DNA of 64,000 nucleotides from NCBI GenBank assembly GCA_963668605.1, contig OY764903.1, forward strand, positions 1,054,001-1,118,000, in the 5' to 3' direction. The notes under the pieces were generated by a model that was given only the letters and a program-made list of their open reading frames with translations, was not told where the DNA came from and ran no database searches. The position numbers were made by a program, and so were the translations under genes. Of this stretch, positions 62,503-64,000 are shown in pieces; the first letter of the stretch is position 1, and the number at the start of each line of letters is the position of its first letter. This DNA is from G963668605 sp963668605 (GTDB taxonomy: Bacteria; Acidobacteriota; Terriglobia; Bryobacterales; Bryobacteraceae).

Positions 62503-64000
62503 ATGAAAAGAATTCTACTGATCGCATTGCCGTTGTTTTCCGCGGCGTTGCTGTACTTCCACACAACCCGATCCGCGCCGGCCGAGCAACCCGGACAGCG
62601 CGCAGCCCAGGCTGTGAGTTTCCGTGTCGTCTTCGGGTGGAAACAGGAGAAGGCGCTGGACTACTCCGGCTCCGTCTCGCTCAGCGAAGGAAAAGTTCTG
62701 ACCGTCAAGCCCTGGAGATTCTTCGGGGACGATTCCGTCGAAGGTTCTTCGTGGAAACTCGCTCTCAAGAAGACCGCCTTCGAAAATCAGCCGGACAAGC
62801 CGGCGCCCGGAGGCGTGCAAAACTTCGTGCCCGCAGGCGTGGTAATTACAGTCGAAGCGCCGTCTTCCGCCGTGGCGCGCATCCGTACCGCGCAAGGCGA
62901 CGTTGAGGCTCCCTTGCGGGACATGCAATACGGCCGCGTCCTTCCCTTCCGCGGCGGCGACGTCACGGTCGAGCGAGCGCCCCTTGTCGAACAGGTCTCG
63001 ACCGGACCGGGCGAGAACGATTATCCTTCCCTCACAGTGACCCGGCGGGGCGCGGTGTGGACCGCCTGGCAGGCGTTTGAAGACGGCGGAGATACGGTCT
63101 ACGCGCGCCATTCCACGCCTAATGGATGGAGCCAGAACTTTCGACTTACAGAGCAGAAAACGGATATCTATCGGACTGCTGTTGCCGAGGACGGCCGTGG
63201 CCGTATCTGGGTGGTCTGGTCGGAGCGTGCCGGCCAGGATTGGGACCTCTACTCGCGCACCTATGATGGCAAGTCCTGGGCTGCGCGGCGCAAAATTACC
63301 TCCTTGGACCGGCCGAATATGTCGCACCGGCTTGGGGTCGACAGCGCCGGCACTCTCCACCTTGTCTGGATCGGTTACCGTAGCGGCCAGTCCCACGTTT
63401 TTTGGAGCAAGCTGAGCGGCGATACGTGGTCCACAGCGAAAGATATCAGCGGCCCTGGCGCGTGGGTGCCGGAGATGGGCTTCGACTCGAAAGGTTCGCT
63501 GTACATCGCTTGGGACAGCTATCGAAACGGCAACTACGATATCTTCCTGCGCAAGATCTCTTCGGACGGCGCCGCGGGCAGCATCATCCAGGTGACCAAG
63601 TCGCCCGCCTTCCAGGCACATCCCAGTATCACGGTGGACCGGCGGGACCGCGTGTGGCTCGCCTGGGATGAATCCGACGTGAATTGGGGCAAGGACTATT
63701 TCAACCACGACACAGTGACGCGCGGCGCCGTGCTCTACTCCAGGCGGAAACCGCGCGTTGCGGTTCTCGAAGGCGGCGTATGGAAGCAGCCCAAGGCAGA
63801 CATCCTGGAACCGGTGCCGGGACGCTATAGCCGCTACATCCAATTTCCGAGGATTACATGCGACGGCAAAGGCCGGATCTGGCTGTCCCTCCAAGTGCGC
63901 ACCGCCTCCGGCACCAATCGTGACGATAATTGGTCAAACAACGGATCCTGGGAGCGTTTTCTGACCAGCATCGAAGGCGACCGCTGGACTCCGCTCATGC
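62503..64000 (+). CDS. Exported beta-propeller protein (partial at window end)
   Basis: About 499 residues are visible and the frame is still open at the window end. A membrane or signal segment (RILLIALPLFSAALLYF) is followed by repeated units with the pattern G-x-x-W-x-x-W, for example GAVWTAWQAFEDGG, GRIWVVWSERAGQDWDLY, GTLHLVWIGYRSGQ, GSLYIAWDSYRNGNYDIF and DRVWLAWDESD, each about 45 residues apart. This is a sialidase/BNR-like or TolB-like propeller. A catalytic role cannot be told from the visible part. It follows the receptor gene by 20 bases and may be co-transcribed, suggesting glycan binding or cleavage at the cell surface. Confidence 0.72.
   Translation, partial: MKRILLIALPLFSAALLYFHTTRSAPAEQPGQRAAQAVSFRVVFGWKQEKALDYSGSVSLSEGKVLTVKPWRFFGDDSVEGSSWKLALKKTAFENQPDKPAPGGVQNFVPAGVVITVEAPSSAVARIRTAQGDVEAPLRDMQYGRVLPFRGGDVTVERAPLVEQVSTGPGENDYPSLTVTRRGAVWTAWQAFEDGGDTVYARHSTPNGWSQNFRLTEQKTDIYRTAVAEDGRGRIWVVWSERAGQDWDLYSRTYDGKSWAARRKITSLDRPNMSHRLGVDSAGTLHLVWIGYRSGQSHVFWSKLSGDTWSTAKDISGPGAWVPEMGFDSKGSLYIAWDSYRNGNYDIFLRKISSDGAAGSIIQVTKSPAFQAHPSITVDRRDRVWLAWDESDVNWGKDYFNHDTVTRGAVLYSRRKPRVAVLEGGVWKQPKADILEPVPGRYSRYIQFPRITCDGKGRIWLSLQVRTASGTNRDDNWSNNGSWERFLTSIEGDRWTPLM

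Noticed and set aside
1..64000. CRISPR arrays, rRNA and tRNA genes
   Set aside because: No regularly spaced direct repeats and no recognisable RNA gene core were seen by eye; short or degenerate ones could be missed.

Overview
The window looks like part of a high-GC chromosome of an Acidobacteriota-type soil bacterium, probably near Bryobacter/Solibacter. This is inferred from gene content only: five full-length Oar-like TonB-dependent receptors plus two receptor remnants, Tat-exported oxidoreductases and sulfatases, GH172 and GH3 hydrolases, and IS630 elements. No rRNA, tRNA or CRISPR array was seen, so the taxonomy is not fixed by a marker gene.

Layout. (1) 1-961: two IS630-family fragments, apparently one inserted in the other. 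(2) 1016-13751: a surface polysaccharide locus. The plus strand carries a Wzz/GumC chain-length protein, an O-antigen ligase/polymerase and a glycosyltransferase, each overlapping the next by 4 bases. Convergent to it is a tight minus-strand operon: MurJ-like flippase, HprK-like kinase, TonB receptor, and a fusion of a nucleotidyltransferase with an MFS transporter. A second glycosyltransferase is divergent from the flippase. (3) 13840-21471: an Oar receptor, a C39 peptidase with a small membrane partner, one intact sulfatase, and gene debris (a sulfatase/receptor chimera, a sulfatase 3' end and an integrase 3' end). (4) 21557-25094: a small coupled ORF and a MacA/MacB-type efflux system. (5) 25219-30743: GH172, metallophosphoesterase and GH3.

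(6) 31118-42793 is the most remarkable part. A Met/Gly-rich membrane protein precedes an 1821-residue protein that joins a complete copper P1B-ATPase to a membrane domain closely resembling the ethylene-binding domain of plant ETR1 (Cys and His copper ligands present), followed by three PAS domains, a GAF domain and a histidine kinase. A second membrane histidine kinase, an Rcp1-like response regulator and a hybrid kinase with three receiver domains follow in the same direction. In plants, the RAN1 copper ATPase loads copper into ETR1. Here the two functions lie in one polypeptide, which suggests a self-loading copper-dependent sensor or a copper sensor coupled to its own pump.

(7) 43022-64000: three more Oar receptors, a receptor remnant, a YgjV-like membrane protein, an alpha/beta hydrolase, a sulfatase, a minus-strand set of Tat-type sugar-metabolism proteins (Gfo/Idh/MocA oxidoreductase, alpha-galactosidase-like GH, sugar isomerase/epimerase), and a beta-propeller protein that runs off the window end. 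The pattern suggests a bacterium specialised in scavenging sulfated or complex glycans, with many recently broken genes between the intact ones.
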